42,359 bases of DNA from Tubiluchus corallicola (taxonomy: Eukaryota > Priapulida > Priapulimorpha > Priapulimorphida > Tubiluchidae), in the NCBI GenBank assembly GCA_030141605.1, contig JAQGDQ010001407.1:1-42359 (forward strand), read 5' to 3'. Positions 31,138-40,711 of this stretch are shown in pieces; position 1 is the stretch's first letter; each line of letters opens with the position of its first letter. The position numbers and the translations under genes were made by a program. The notes under the pieces are model-generated. The model did no database searches. It was not told where the DNA came from and saw nothing but the letters and a program-made list of their open reading frames with translations.

Positions 31138-32295
31138 GGGATGTAAATATTAAATAAAAAATGAACGAAAATTACTGAGAAATTGTAAAGGCGCACTTGA
31201 AATTTAGCTAGCTCTTTACGCTAACCATAATAATGGAAATTCTGGCGCACCTCTATATAATAGAAATCAACGACAAAAAATTAAGTTTGGAGAGAGGATG
31301 ATTACCTAACCAGTCTGAGTTAGGCATAACTACATTATATTCTACGCGTATAAAATTTATAAGGATATGTCTCGAAAAGTTCTCAAAGTAGTAACTTCCA
31401 CGAATCCACGTGCTCCATAGGCTTAACAGCCAGTGAACCTGTTATTAATTAATTTCCAACGAGAGAAAACTTATCAGTAATAATTCTTACTTTCTTCTTT
31501 AAGCCATTTGTCTTCCAATCCATTTCTTCACCTAGCCATGATAATTTAATGAACATTGGTCGCTGGAAAGAAAACGAAATGGAAAATATTCCGTGGAAAA
31601 ATTACTAAACAGTTTAGCAATATGCAAGGTCTTTCCTTGTGTCGATCATGGGTTTTGATCAACCAATTTAGACCACAGTAGAAATAATAGCGTGACAGTA
31701 GTGTAGCTGCAGCAGCACATAATGAAACACTTTTTGGTTTCTATAATTTTTTACCGAAACTTTTGTACTTATTTTTGGGTCATCAGTTACATACTTAGAA
31801 GTATGTAAGTATACTTACATACATACAAGTTCATAAATGTCATTGAAAATAATCAACAATAATTATTAGTGTTGATGAATATGAATAATCATGCATCAGT
31901 GTTGGCAATAACAGTATTGCGCAATATTTTTCTTTTGCACCGAATGTGCTTCGAGCACATAATACCACACCAATGAATTGTATAATCTTCAACATCGTAT
32001 ACAGACACTCAATATTGTGCAATATTCAGTTTTGCGCAATAAAATTGACAAACATATTGTGCATGTGTGTGCCGACTTGATTATGATGCTGAAGCTCTTT
32101 TTGCTTTTGTTAAGTCCCACAGCAATGGTGGTAAACAATGCATGAATTCCAGCAATTATTCGAAATTGTTTTCCTACTACTGTTGATTTGAATTCCTATA
32201 GTGAACAGTTCATTAATTATACGCACAAGAATTTGAGTCATTACAATTCACCTATCCATTACAACCATGAAAAGGCCAGCCTCTAGGCATCAACA
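31138..32295. other. Intergenic DNA, no gene recognised
   Basis: AT-rich. A perfect 22-bp palindrome with half-site GTATGTAAGTA lies at 31801-31822. Around 31915-32045 GCGCAATA/CAATATT motifs recur in both orientations. No coding evidence. Confidence 0.4.
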
Positions 32296-32705
32296 TAGGG
32301 TTACCATAAGTCCAGGTTTTCCCGGACACCTCCTCTTTTTGTGCCTCTGTCCAGGTTTTCAAAAAATCGGCAGTTTGTACGGGTTTTGCCTCATTCCGTA
32401 TGTATGGACATTGCCAACTGCAGAGGAGTACGACTGTACAAGACAAAGAAAAGCTCGTTAATTCTCAATACAAGATGTTGCTAACATCTCAAAATGCAAT
32501 TCCTGAGAGCCAAGAAGAAGCAGGCGACTGACAGTTGCAGTGTGTTAATGTTTTTTGCGGTATCGCCATTTGGTATTGCTATTAGAATACATATAGGCCT
32601 ATTTGTATAATTTGCTTTGTTTTAATATAGACTGGTCATTTTTGCCTACTTACAAGTGTGCGAAAAAGTGTCCTCTTTTTCGACTCAGACAATATAGTAA
32701 TCCTA
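32296..32705. mobile_element. hAT-like element with TAGGGTTACC end
   Basis: Perfect 8-bp duplication CATCAACA (32288-32295, 32706-32713). The ends TAGGGTTACCATA and TATAGTAATCCTA are an imperfect inverted repeat. Open frames on both strands inside it are not genes. Confidence 0.82.
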
Positions 32706-33214
32706 CATCAACAAGTTCTTTATTAAATGCAGATGCTCGTTTTTGTGCAAATGTCAGTACCAATACTGGGAATTAAGCCAAAAGAAATAATCAATACATG
32801 TTTGATACTGCAATTACCAAAGCACAAAAAATCATTACAAATTTAAATGAGTGAAATTTAAGTTACCAGAATAGAAGTAGAGATACGTTAGAAAAAGATT
32901 CTGTAAAGAAAACGTAAGGAATTTGTATCTTATACATAGGATTCAGACAAAGATCATACATATTATGTACTTTATTTTTTCTGGAATCTAATGTATAAAG
33001 TACAATTTTTTTTACTCTTTCTTTTTTGTGTCTTCGTAATCGCAGTGTCATAAATGTACTTCTTTCAGCTTAATTAAAAACTTAAAATATTGCTTATTTG
33101 TTAAATCAGACAGTTATTTGTTTTCTGCTGTTATGATAATTAAATCTGGATCACAAATTTATTTTTCAAATACAAAATTTTTTTGATTAATGTATTGCAA
33201 TTGTCAGGGCAATT

Positions 33215-33606
33215 TATCTTGCTTTTTTACCTTTTTTCTTTCTTTTTGCTATTTGAAATTTTATCTTGCGAATATTGTTTTTCTGAACATTAAAATATTC
33301 TCTTTTCTCTTTTGAACCATATATAATTATGTTTAATGTTTGACTATATTTAGGAACGACTGGTTTTTTGTTTTTGTTTTTTTGCTGTTGCTGTATTTTT
33401 GTATTTATGGACATTTATGTATTTTTAATAGTTGTGTTCTGCTGTCATTAGCATCTTTTTGTTTACTGTGTTTCTGAGAAGGGTGGTTGACTAGATAACC
33501 TTTGGTTTTTCGTCACCCTTTCTCCCATGTTCATTTGTATTTCTGTGTATTTTATTGTTAAATTATTGTAAACTTATGGAGAAAAATAAAAAATTACTTA
33601 CTTACT
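33215..33606 (+). mobile_element. LINE 3' end, family 5 (mirrored at about 41560-41950)
   Basis: GAGAAGGGTGGTTGACTAGA and TCACCCTTTCTC can form a stem; then AATAAAAAATTACTTACTTA as the tail. GACTAGATRACC is shared with the family 2 ends at 24140 and 24750, so these tails are related. Confidence 0.55.
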
Positions 33607-33838
33607 TAATTTCTAGCACTGATAATGACGTTTGCAATGATTGTCTACACATAGTGCACAGCAGATTTATTCCATTAACCGTTAATGACATTTCAGTACA
33701 AGTATTTGTCATGTAAAAAGCAGATTTATAGTACACAGCATGCTTTCTTTTAATATTTGCTGAAGGAAAACTGAATTAAACTTGGTTAATAGTAATGTGA
33801 TGATAGTATAAGACAAAATAGTAAAGAACACGCACATT

Positions 33839-34119
33839 AAAATTTAATTCATTGCCGACCGGTTTCGAACAAACTGTTCATTGTCAAGGCATCTAAAACA
33901 CAGAAACTTTTCAAAATTTAGAAACAACACCAAAATGCAATTCAGTAGTTAGATAGCCAAAAGATTTAGCAATTTACCTTACAGATTACACATCTAGATT
34001 GGACTGAAACTATGCTACACTCTACAAACAAACAAAAGAAATTTTGGTAATTTTCTTTGTTTTAGATGCCTTGACAATGAACAGTTTGTTCGAAAGCAGT
34101 CGGCAATAAATTCAATTTT
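33839..34119. mobile_element. Fold-back MITE inside the left arm (mirrored at 41048-41328)
   Basis: About 62-bp inverted arms containing TTTCGAACAAACTGTTCATT and GTCAAGGCATCTAAAACA, separated by about 155 bp. The target duplication is unclear. Confidence 0.75.
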
Positions 34120-34445
34120 GGTGTAGTTACATCTATGGATAATTCAACATGCACATTTATTACATGTTACATGAGTGAGTATGCACTGCATAAAAATGGT
34201 ACTACATGTAAGTCTTATCATGACATAATAGTCACATTTAAGTCAACATAGGAAAACAAGATTTCATGTACTGGCATTCATCGATGCTACAGTTTTTAAT
34301 GGTAATTTATAAAATGTCAAAACATTTAATAAAACGAAATTTACAAAACCGCACGACTGTTGGCACTCATTCTGTTTCACATTAAATTAAACCAAAAACT
34401 TCATAAAGGTAAAGCTAGCAGCTGGTCAATAACATGTCAGAGATA

Positions 34446-35267
34446 CTAGTAATAGCTCTTTTTTTGATTTGGACGTCTAACGAGATCAGGGTTAAATTGT
34501 GAATTGTATCGCCATGTTTCTTTCTCCATTATTTCCGCCTCCTTTTCTTCGGGCGACTTTTCACCTCTGTGCTTTGCTAAAAGCGTTTCAGCTTTTGCTC
34601 GTTCTGCTTTCTCTCTCGCCAGTCGCTCGGCTCGAAGCTGTTCTATGCTTTCCTCAGATGACAGTTTTCTCCTCTTTTCAGTTTTACGATCTCTGTCCTC
34701 ATGCTTGTGTTTATGTTCGCGCTTTGTTTTATGTTTTTTCACATCATGCTTTTTGTCCAAGTACTTTTCCATCTGTCTTAGCGGGTCCATCGACGCTTTC
34801 TTTTTCAAATCTTTTGTGTCGTCTGTAGATGCTTCAACAGAAGTTCGTTTTCCGGGAGCTTTGCTCCACCACGGCTTGCTGGTGGTTGGTTCTAACTGAC
34901 TTTGACCTAAGTATGTGAGCAAGCCGATGTCTTTCTCGTATTTTTCCTTTTCGGCCTTCCGTTCCGCTTCGTATTCTTTATTTGTGCCACCCAAACCACC
35001 CTTTTCCAGGTCTTCAAAGAAATTGAGATGTTGCGACTGTTCTTTTATCGCAACAGCTCCTGAGAGGTCTTCAAGCTTCTCGGCAATATTTTTCGTGCGT
35101 TTTCTGGCTTCCCGCCGAAGGTGCTCTGTTCTTGCTTCCTGCTCAGCGAGTGCCACACGTCGCAATTGCTCCTCCTCGGCAAGGCGAGCATTTTCTTCAT
35201 CCCTTCGCACACGAGCGATGTTTTCCTTCGTGCGAACGTGCCACCGTTTCTTTGGAAGAATGTTCAT
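34446..35267 (-). CDS. LENG1: LENG1 homologue (leukocyte receptor cluster member 1), intronless
   Basis: 273 residues, close to human LENG1 (about 264). The N-terminus MNILPKKRWHVRTKENIARV is the family signature and part of a Cir_N-type domain (residues about 8-45). The rest is charged Lys/Glu/Arg-rich coiled coil with a KPWW segment, a KHKTKREHKHKHEDRDRKTE basic stretch and the conserved C-terminus DLVRRPNQ. LENG1 is a nuclear protein reported with spliceosomal complexes; its exact role is poorly known. I start at 35267 and not at the upstream in-frame ATG (35300) because the family begins there and an acceptor-like TTTTCAATTCCAG lies just before it. It has no intron, and AAR2 lies 122 bp upstream on the same strand. 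Its 3' portion is duplicated at 40226-40711. Confidence 0.95.
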   Translation of the reverse strand: MNILPKKRWHVRTKENIARVRRDEENARLAEEEQLRRVALAEQEARTEHLRREARKRTKNIAEKLEDLSGAVAIKEQSQHLNFFEDLEKGGLGGTNKEYEAERKAEKEKYEKDIGLLTYLGQSQLEPTTSKPWWSKAPGKRTSVEASTDDTKDLKKKASMDPLRQMEKYLDKKHDVKKHKTKREHKHKHEDRDRKTEKRRKLSSEESIEQLRAERLAREKAERAKAETLLAKHRGEKSPEEKEAEIMEKETWRYNSQFNPDLVRRPNQKKSYY

Positions 35268-35389
35268 ATTGGTGGATCTGGAATTGAAAAGCATCAGCAA
35301 TCAGACGACGTAACATAAGTCACAACTAATCGCAAATGTACAGTAACATTATTGTGCACACGTATAAATGTATTCTCAGTAAGTATAGG
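35268..35389 (-). promoter_or_regulatory. Short AAR2-LENG1 intercistronic spacer with 3' splice acceptor
   Basis: 122 bp separate the AAR2 stop from the LENG1 ATG. The transcript-sense sequence ends with a pyrimidine-rich TTTTCAATTCCAG 10 nt before the ATG. I see no AATAAA signal and no consensus GTRAGT donor in the spacer. Confidence 0.5.
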
Positions 35390-36484
35390 TTAAGAAACTA
35401 TAACTGGAAGACAGTCATCAGGTTCGCTGGAAAAATCCCACTTGAATCTTTTCACCAAGTGCTTCTGGAATTTTTTACCCTTTTCCTGTAATTCGGGTGA
35501 AACACCCGCACTGTCCAGTGTCGCAAAAAATGTCTGCAGCGTTGTCGTTAGAAAGTTATTACGCGAAACGATGTCCACAAAAAAATCCTTCGGTATTTCA
35601 TGAACTTGGTGAAACAAGACAGAAATGAAATCTGTAAAGAGAACTGGGTAGGATCGAACAGCGTCTTCGCAAAAGCACAGTAGTGTTACCAGTTTTTTCC
35701 ATTGTTCAAACCCATCATAAACATTCCCCAGAAGGAAAGAAATGAATGCAAACTGTAGCTCCCCAAGAATCAACGCTGGATGTTCGTCGAGTTCGTTTGT
35801 TAATATTAAAGCAAGTTGGTAGCTTCTATCCATGTTATGTTTTGTTACTTCCGTGGGTGAAGCCCCAGCTGGATAAGAACGTTTTAAAATCTGAGTAAAA
35901 CGTATTTCAGTTCCTGCTTTTGGTACCATTTTGGGCAATTGGTGTTTGTCGAGTTCAACAATCGAACGAGAACCAGACGTTGATCCAGTGAGCGGCTCTA
36001 GCTCCGTAGCTGAAACGATTCTTCCTGATAAAGGTTGTAATCGTTCAATTACATCATTTGTGATGAAATTGCTCAAAGACACCCACTTTTTGTAAGTATC
36101 ATATGGGTATGGTCCTAAATGTTTATCTAAAACGTGAATATCCGCTTTATGTCTGCAAATTTCTTCCTCTGTTGCTTCATAAGCATCACTTATGTCTTCT
36201 TCGTACTTATCCCACTTTTTTACCAAAAACTCCTGTCGAATGAAGTTATGAAAAAATCCTCTACGTGGTGCAGTCTCCCCGTGCCGATTAGCTGCGCTAT
36301 AGTACACAAAGTGAACACCAGGTGGAATCATTTTCACACCTCGAAAGCGGTCACCCGTTGTCCAGCAACTGTAGTCTATACCAAACTCAGTGCCAGGAGG
36401 GACGTCAAGCAGTAGAAGAATAGCACCCTCTGTGAATAAAGTCTTAGCTGTTTCGTCGGTCATGTTACGAATAGATGCAGCCAT
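35390..36484 (-). CDS. AAR2: AAR2 splicing factor homologue, complete and intronless
   Basis: 364 residues (human AAR2 is about 384). AAR2 chaperones assembly of the U5 snRNP by binding PRPF8 before SNRNP200 (Brr2) joins. The N-terminal beta-rich domain (about 1-165) carries GTEFGIDY (31-38), FRGVKMIPPGVHFVYYS (47-63) and LGPYPYDTYKKW (123-134). The C-terminal helical domain (about 185-350) has GTEIRF (191-196), LGELQFAFISFLLGNVYDGF (240-259), EIPKDFFVDIVS (296-307) and FKWDFSSEPDDC (347-358). No intron interrupts it, unlike the two carrier and F-box genes nearby. The start at 36484 gives the N-terminal length expected for the family. Confidence 0.97.
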   Translation of the reverse strand: MAASIRNMTDETAKTLFTEGAILLLLDVPPGTEFGIDYSCWTTGDRFRGVKMIPPGVHFVYYSAANRHGETAPRRGFFHNFIRQEFLVKKWDKYEEDISDAYEATEEEICRHKADIHVLDKHLGPYPYDTYKKWVSLSNFITNDVIERLQPLSGRIVSATELEPLTGSTSGSRSIVELDKHQLPKMVPKAGTEIRFTQILKRSYPAGASPTEVTKHNMDRSYQLALILTNELDEHPALILGELQFAFISFLLGNVYDGFEQWKKLVTLLCFCEDAVRSYPVLFTDFISVLFHQVHEIPKDFFVDIVSRNNFLTTTLQTFFATLDSAGVSPELQEKGKKFQKHLVKRFKWDFSSEPDDCLPVIVS

Positions 36485-36520
36485 ATTGTTATGCGACTGT
36501 CTCCTAGTCTTCCAGTTTCA

Positions 36521-36549
36521 GTTTCCGGGAAAAATTTTATCTATCGATA
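36521..36549. promoter_or_regulatory. Candidate AAR2 promoter motifs (ETS-type and TATCGATA)
   Basis: TTTCCGG at about 36522 is an ETS-type core in reverse, and the palindrome TATCGATA lies at 36542-36549, 58 bp upstream of the AAR2 ATG. TATCGATA is the DRE/DREF housekeeping-promoter motif of insects. Function here is inferred. Confidence 0.35.
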
Positions 36550-36974
36550 CATGCCAACAGTGAACGAAGCTGAAAAAAGAAAGCTTGTGAAACATTCTAC
36601 TTAATTAAAACAATCCATACTGTCAAAAGTTCACTAAACATAGTAAGTAAAGCTACAAGTCCATGTGCGCGTAATGCGTGATCTGTGATCCATAATGTGA
36701 GATGCGCTATGCTGTGTGTATATGCTATGTCTATCAACAAAACCCATGGCGCTCTTTCTGCCATTTTTGGTCGCTATTCATTTTGGTTGCCATGCAAACA
36801 ATAATTTTTGGAAACCATGTCTCCGTCTAAATTTAAGCTTGAGAATAACAACTGCAGCATTAGCTTATTATTGTGCTATAAGAAGGAAAAATTCACAAGC
36901 ACAGGTTTTGGGTGCAGAACATTTTGCAGGGGAGAGACCAATATGGCACCTATCAATCTATTAGTGATACTGCA
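36550..36974. other. AAR2 5' flank
   Basis: No gene recognised; the plus-strand open frame near 36716 has no family features. Confidence 0.4.
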
Positions 36975-37690
36975 GTTAGTTTAGTTTAGTTTATTATTAT
37001 CACATTCAGTACAATATAATGACATTAAGCACACAGTGATATCAAAATTATTATACTGTCATACTGAATCAAATTGTTATATTTCATACACTATCGTTAT
37101 ATAAAAGAATAATTGTACTGCAGTGGGCTAGAGAAGCAAAGGCTTGTACAAGCCCACTGTCATGTGAACTCAATAAAAAAAGAATGGATGAGTGAACAAA
37201 AAAAAAGAACTGGGAGAAAGGTTAGATCACATAGGACGGGTAGAAGGATGTGTTAGCGAAAATGGTAGGAAGAAAGGTAATAGATTGCGTTATGTTGACA
37301 TCAGCTCTAAAGATTTATCAATGATGCCTTGTTTTGCATAATCTGTACCAGGATTGTGGTATGACAGCTGCAGTAGGTGTGGGAAATTAGGAAGTGTTGT
37401 ACTTGTTGAGAATCATTGCTCTGTATTTTCTTTTTAAATTTTTGAATTGGCTGAACAGTTTAAATTCATCATTTATGTCATTCCAAAGCCTTGGACCAAC
37501 ATTTGCAATGAATTGCCGTGTCTGTTCTGCAGACATTTACGATAAACTCATTCATTCTGGTTGCGTAACGCCGATTATTTGGTTGCACTGGATTATTAAA
37601 GAACGTTGGAGATTAGATGCACAACACATACCTACATGCTTCTTCAATCTCTCAAAAATTCAAACAGAAAAAAATGATTGTTTATAGGTC
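36975..37690 (-). pseudogene. Truncated LINE with reverse-transcriptase C-terminal remnant
   Basis: On the minus strand, codons around 37394-37545 read RQFIANVGPRLWNDINDEF then KLFSQFKNLKRKY, the (G)PxLWN...L..FK pattern found at the C-terminus of CR1/L2/jockey-type reverse transcriptase ORFs. Upstream the frame is broken by a stop and a shift. Downstream come a stem AGTGGGCT...AGCCCACT (37122-37157) and the tail AATAATAAACTAAACTAA ending near 36976. Confidence 0.65.
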
Positions 37691-39832
37691 CTAAAGCAAC
37701 CAAACTGAACTAGAATTTTCGGAAAACTAAACAGCAAAAACGGCTATGGGAAACTTGAAAACTCGCTATAATCACCTAGGTAACGGCAGTTTCCCATCTG
37801 CGTTTTGCTGCGCGATGCATATTAGGATGACAGCGGTCATGTTCAAATGAATATGGATCACACACCATGCATTATGGAACATGCATCAGATACACATGGA
37901 GTCGTACCTTAACCCAACATTGTTTCTGCCTTGGCTAGTGGGTTCCTGAGGTCTGAATTTAACAGATTTTTATTGAAGACCACATTGATTAATTTTGTAG
38001 AAAATAGCGTCGCATGACACAACCTATTCACAATATTAGTACTATATAGGAGAGAAGTTCAAACTATAGTATAGTCTTCTATATTATCAGTACACACAGT
38101 AGCCATTACAACGTGGAACATGGCATTTTTTAAATCAACAAAATACATTCAGCGGTAAAATACATACATACATTTTAATACATCAGTCAACCAGAAATTA
38201 ATTTCACACAGTCAGACATCATATCACATGTTACTGTGTGTGTTAAACTTAAGTTAAGTTGATGGCAAATAACGCAAAAAAAGCAGAAAAATGTACATTT
38301 GCCAGACATTTTTGCAAGCATCAAAGCACAAAGGAAAAAATTTAAGGCAGGTTGTGACGGTTTTATAATTTATTTTAAAAAATGTAGTGCATTCGTACGC
38401 CGCAAAAAATTATCTTAGACCGATGGCAATTATATTCGGTACTACCCTATTTTACATTTGTGAAATCGAACGTTACTGCCGCTGCGCTAATTCCTGAAAT
38501 CACGTTATGAAAATTATAACACTTCTTACAACGTGAAACATCAACGAATATTTCAATAAATTACCTTGTAATTGCGACAAAATTCGTTTTCTACAATTTC
38601 CATGGGCAGCAGCTGGCAATATGGGAGAGTACCTGCATAGCTTGCGCAAAGCAATGTTTGCAAATCGGTGTTTGCGCACGACACTTTTATGGGCGATCGA
38701 AGTGATTCAGTTTGTTTCTGTCAATTTTTCATAGATTTCGTAGTTTGTACTTTGTACGCGTGTATTATTTTTGACAAGATGGTGCTGACAAGCCACTAGC
38801 AGAGCAGTGCCTAGTTTTTTGCAGGTGTACTGCTGTGTTTACCTGTCTTGAAGGCAGATTTCTTAAAAGTTAGAATTCTGCCTGACCACTGTTTACAACA
38901 AAAGTAATTGGCTTAATGATGATGAGTGAGAAACTGATTTGTTGATTACAAAAAAAAAATATTAAGTAAAAGGGTGAAGAGTATTGCGTATTTTTGCATG
39001 CGGTATTGTCGCCACTTTACCTAGCTCTTTAGAATAAATAAAAATAAACAAAACGACAACAAACAACAGTCCTAATTTTAATAAATTCTTAGTATTAAAA
39101 ATGGAACAAAACAATTTGCTTTGTCATTGGACTGATGTAGTACAGTTAAAGACAAATGTGTCCCAATACAGTCCCAATCACTTTGCAAAAACTGCAAGTG
39201 GACTTTGCAAACTTCGTTAAATAAAATACGCAGAATATGATTAATTATACAATATTGCATATTGTAAGACACTACACAATTTGAACAGTAGCAGTTTATT
39301 GACGTATAGTCCAATTAAATATACGTTAACACTAAACAACACACTACAATTTGTGTATGTATTATAAACATTTCACAATTTAACACAATAATAACAGTTA
39401 TTACAATTACATTTACAATAAAGATTACAACTGGGTAAAAAAATCAAAACTTGTATTATATGCAATGTATTATTAAATAAACGATGGTTATTTATTTAAT
39501 TACTTATTTTCATCATTTTGTGGTTGATTTGAGTGTTTTTAATTTTATTTTTTAACTTCGTGACCTAGCTGTTTTTTCATAGTTTTAGCATTAATTTTAA
39601 TCACTACTTTATTGAAGCAGTGACAGGCTAAACAAGATGGCTACAGGAAACAAATAATGTTATAATTTATGTCATACAGACACCATAGTAATTACTTAAT
39701 GTGAATAACATTTGGGCTCTGGCTAACTAATCCTTTGCTGAGCACTTGTTCACACTTAGACCTGTGTACGCACTAATCTTTTGCCGCCTTAATTAATTAA
39801 GAGTTATTTTTGAAAATAGTCACGTGATCTCG
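37691..39832. other. AT-rich DNA downstream of the ELOVL exon
   Basis: Probably contains the elongase 3' UTR near its right end. No other gene recognised. On the minus strand at 38567-38637 a TGCAG acceptor and GTAATT donor bracket a short open stretch (MEIVENEFCRNYK), too short to call. Confidence 0.35.
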
Positions 39833-40032
39833 TCACTCGACCTTCACGCCATTTTGTTCAGTCTTAGTTGCAACTAGAGGTTTGGTGATATAGGTGTTAT
39901 GGAAAAACTTGACGAAGAGAATCATGTAGCTGGCATACATAAGACAGCCGGCCATCATTGAGAGACCATCTCCGTTGCAAGGCAAGTTCAACATTACGCT
40001 GATATAGAAACTCCAGCCGCAGACCAATAAAC
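39833..40032 (-). CDS. Last exon of an ELOVL6-like fatty-acid elongase (partial)
   Basis: ELOVL enzymes catalyse the condensing step of long-chain fatty-acid elongation in the ER. After a TTTTTCATGCAG acceptor the exon reads LLVCGWSFYISVMLN, then GCLMYASYMILFVKFFHNTY, the last two membrane segments with the family's SY..LF..FF...YI pattern. The end NGVKVE resembles the TTKAE terminus of ELOVL6. The catalytic HxxHH box is in upstream exons, which must lie beyond 42359, because everything to the right of this exon in the window is the inverted duplicate. ELOVL3/6-type is the best guess from this short piece. Confidence 0.75.
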
Positions 40033-40196
40033 CTGCATGAAAAAGACAGTCGAAGTGATGTCAACAATATGATATTCGCACGTAGCGGGTATAGAAGAAA
40101 TACCAATATACATATTTTTGTTATAACAGTCAATAAATAATTGAGGAAAGAAAAGAAAATGTGAAAGCATGTGAGAAAGAGTGAGGGGTAGAAGAA

Positions 40197-40225
40197 AGGA
40201 AGGAAGACAGAGAGAGAGAGAGAGA
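40197..40225. repeat. GA microsatellite at the duplication breakpoint
   Basis: A run of AGAGAG sits directly against the point where homology to LENG1 begins (GACATCGG). The original has GAGAAAGACATCGG there, so short GA homology may have guided the junction. Confidence 0.7.
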
Positions 40226-40711
40226 GACATCGGCTTGCTCACATACTTAGGTCAAAGTCAGTTAGAACCAACCACCAGCAAGCCGTGGTGGAGCAAAGCT
40301 CCCGGAAAACGAACTTCTGTTGAAGCGTCTACAGACGACACAAAAGATTTGAAAAAGAAAGCGTCGATGGACCCACTAAGACAGATGGAAAAGTACTTGG
40401 ACAAAAAGCATGATGTGAAAAAACATAAAACAAAGCGCGAACATAAACACAAGCATGAGGACAGAGATCGTAAAACTGAAAAGAGGAGAAAACTGTCATC
40501 TGAGGAAAGCATAGAACAGCTTCGAGCCGAACGACTGGCGAGAGAGAAAGCAGAACGAGCAAAAGCTGAAACGCTTTTAGCAAAGCACAGAGGTGAAAAG
40601 TTGCCCGAAGAAAAGGAGGCGGAAAGAATGGAGAAAGAAACGTGGCGATACAATTCACAATTTAACCCTGATCTCGTTAGACGTCCCAATCAAAAAAAGA
40701 GCTATTACTAG
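40226..40711 (+). pseudogene. LENG1: LENG1 3' fragment copy (N-terminal ~40% missing)
   Basis: 161 codons from DIGLLTYLGQ to the stop match the C-terminal part of LENG1, with only two or three amino-acid changes (GEKSPEE to GEKLPEE, EAEIME to EAERME). The N-terminal Cir_N-type region is absent. The frame is open upstream into the GA microsatellite (an ATG at 40181), so a truncated protein is possible, but no promoter was duplicated. It runs antisense to the ELOVL gene, probably within its last intron. Intact frame and near-identity point to a recent event or gene conversion. Confidence 0.9.

Larger units (their letters stand above)
32800..34931. repeat. Left arm of a >2.1-kb inverted duplication
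   Basis: Reverse complement of 40226-42359 with only scattered substitutions and small indels. It covers flank, a LINE tail, a fold-back MITE and the 3' ~60% of LENG1. The inner breakpoint is inside LENG1 codons (KDIGLL). Homology is still running at the right window edge, so the outer limit is unknown. Confidence 0.97.

Noticed and set aside
34499-35318. Plus-strand Ser/Phe-rich frames, also at 40258-40689 on the minus strand
   Set aside because: Antisense shadows of LENG1 and its copy.
38567-38637. Short minus-strand stretch between an acceptor and a donor-like site
   Set aside because: Only about 20 codons with no recognisable family; such pairs of sites occur by chance.
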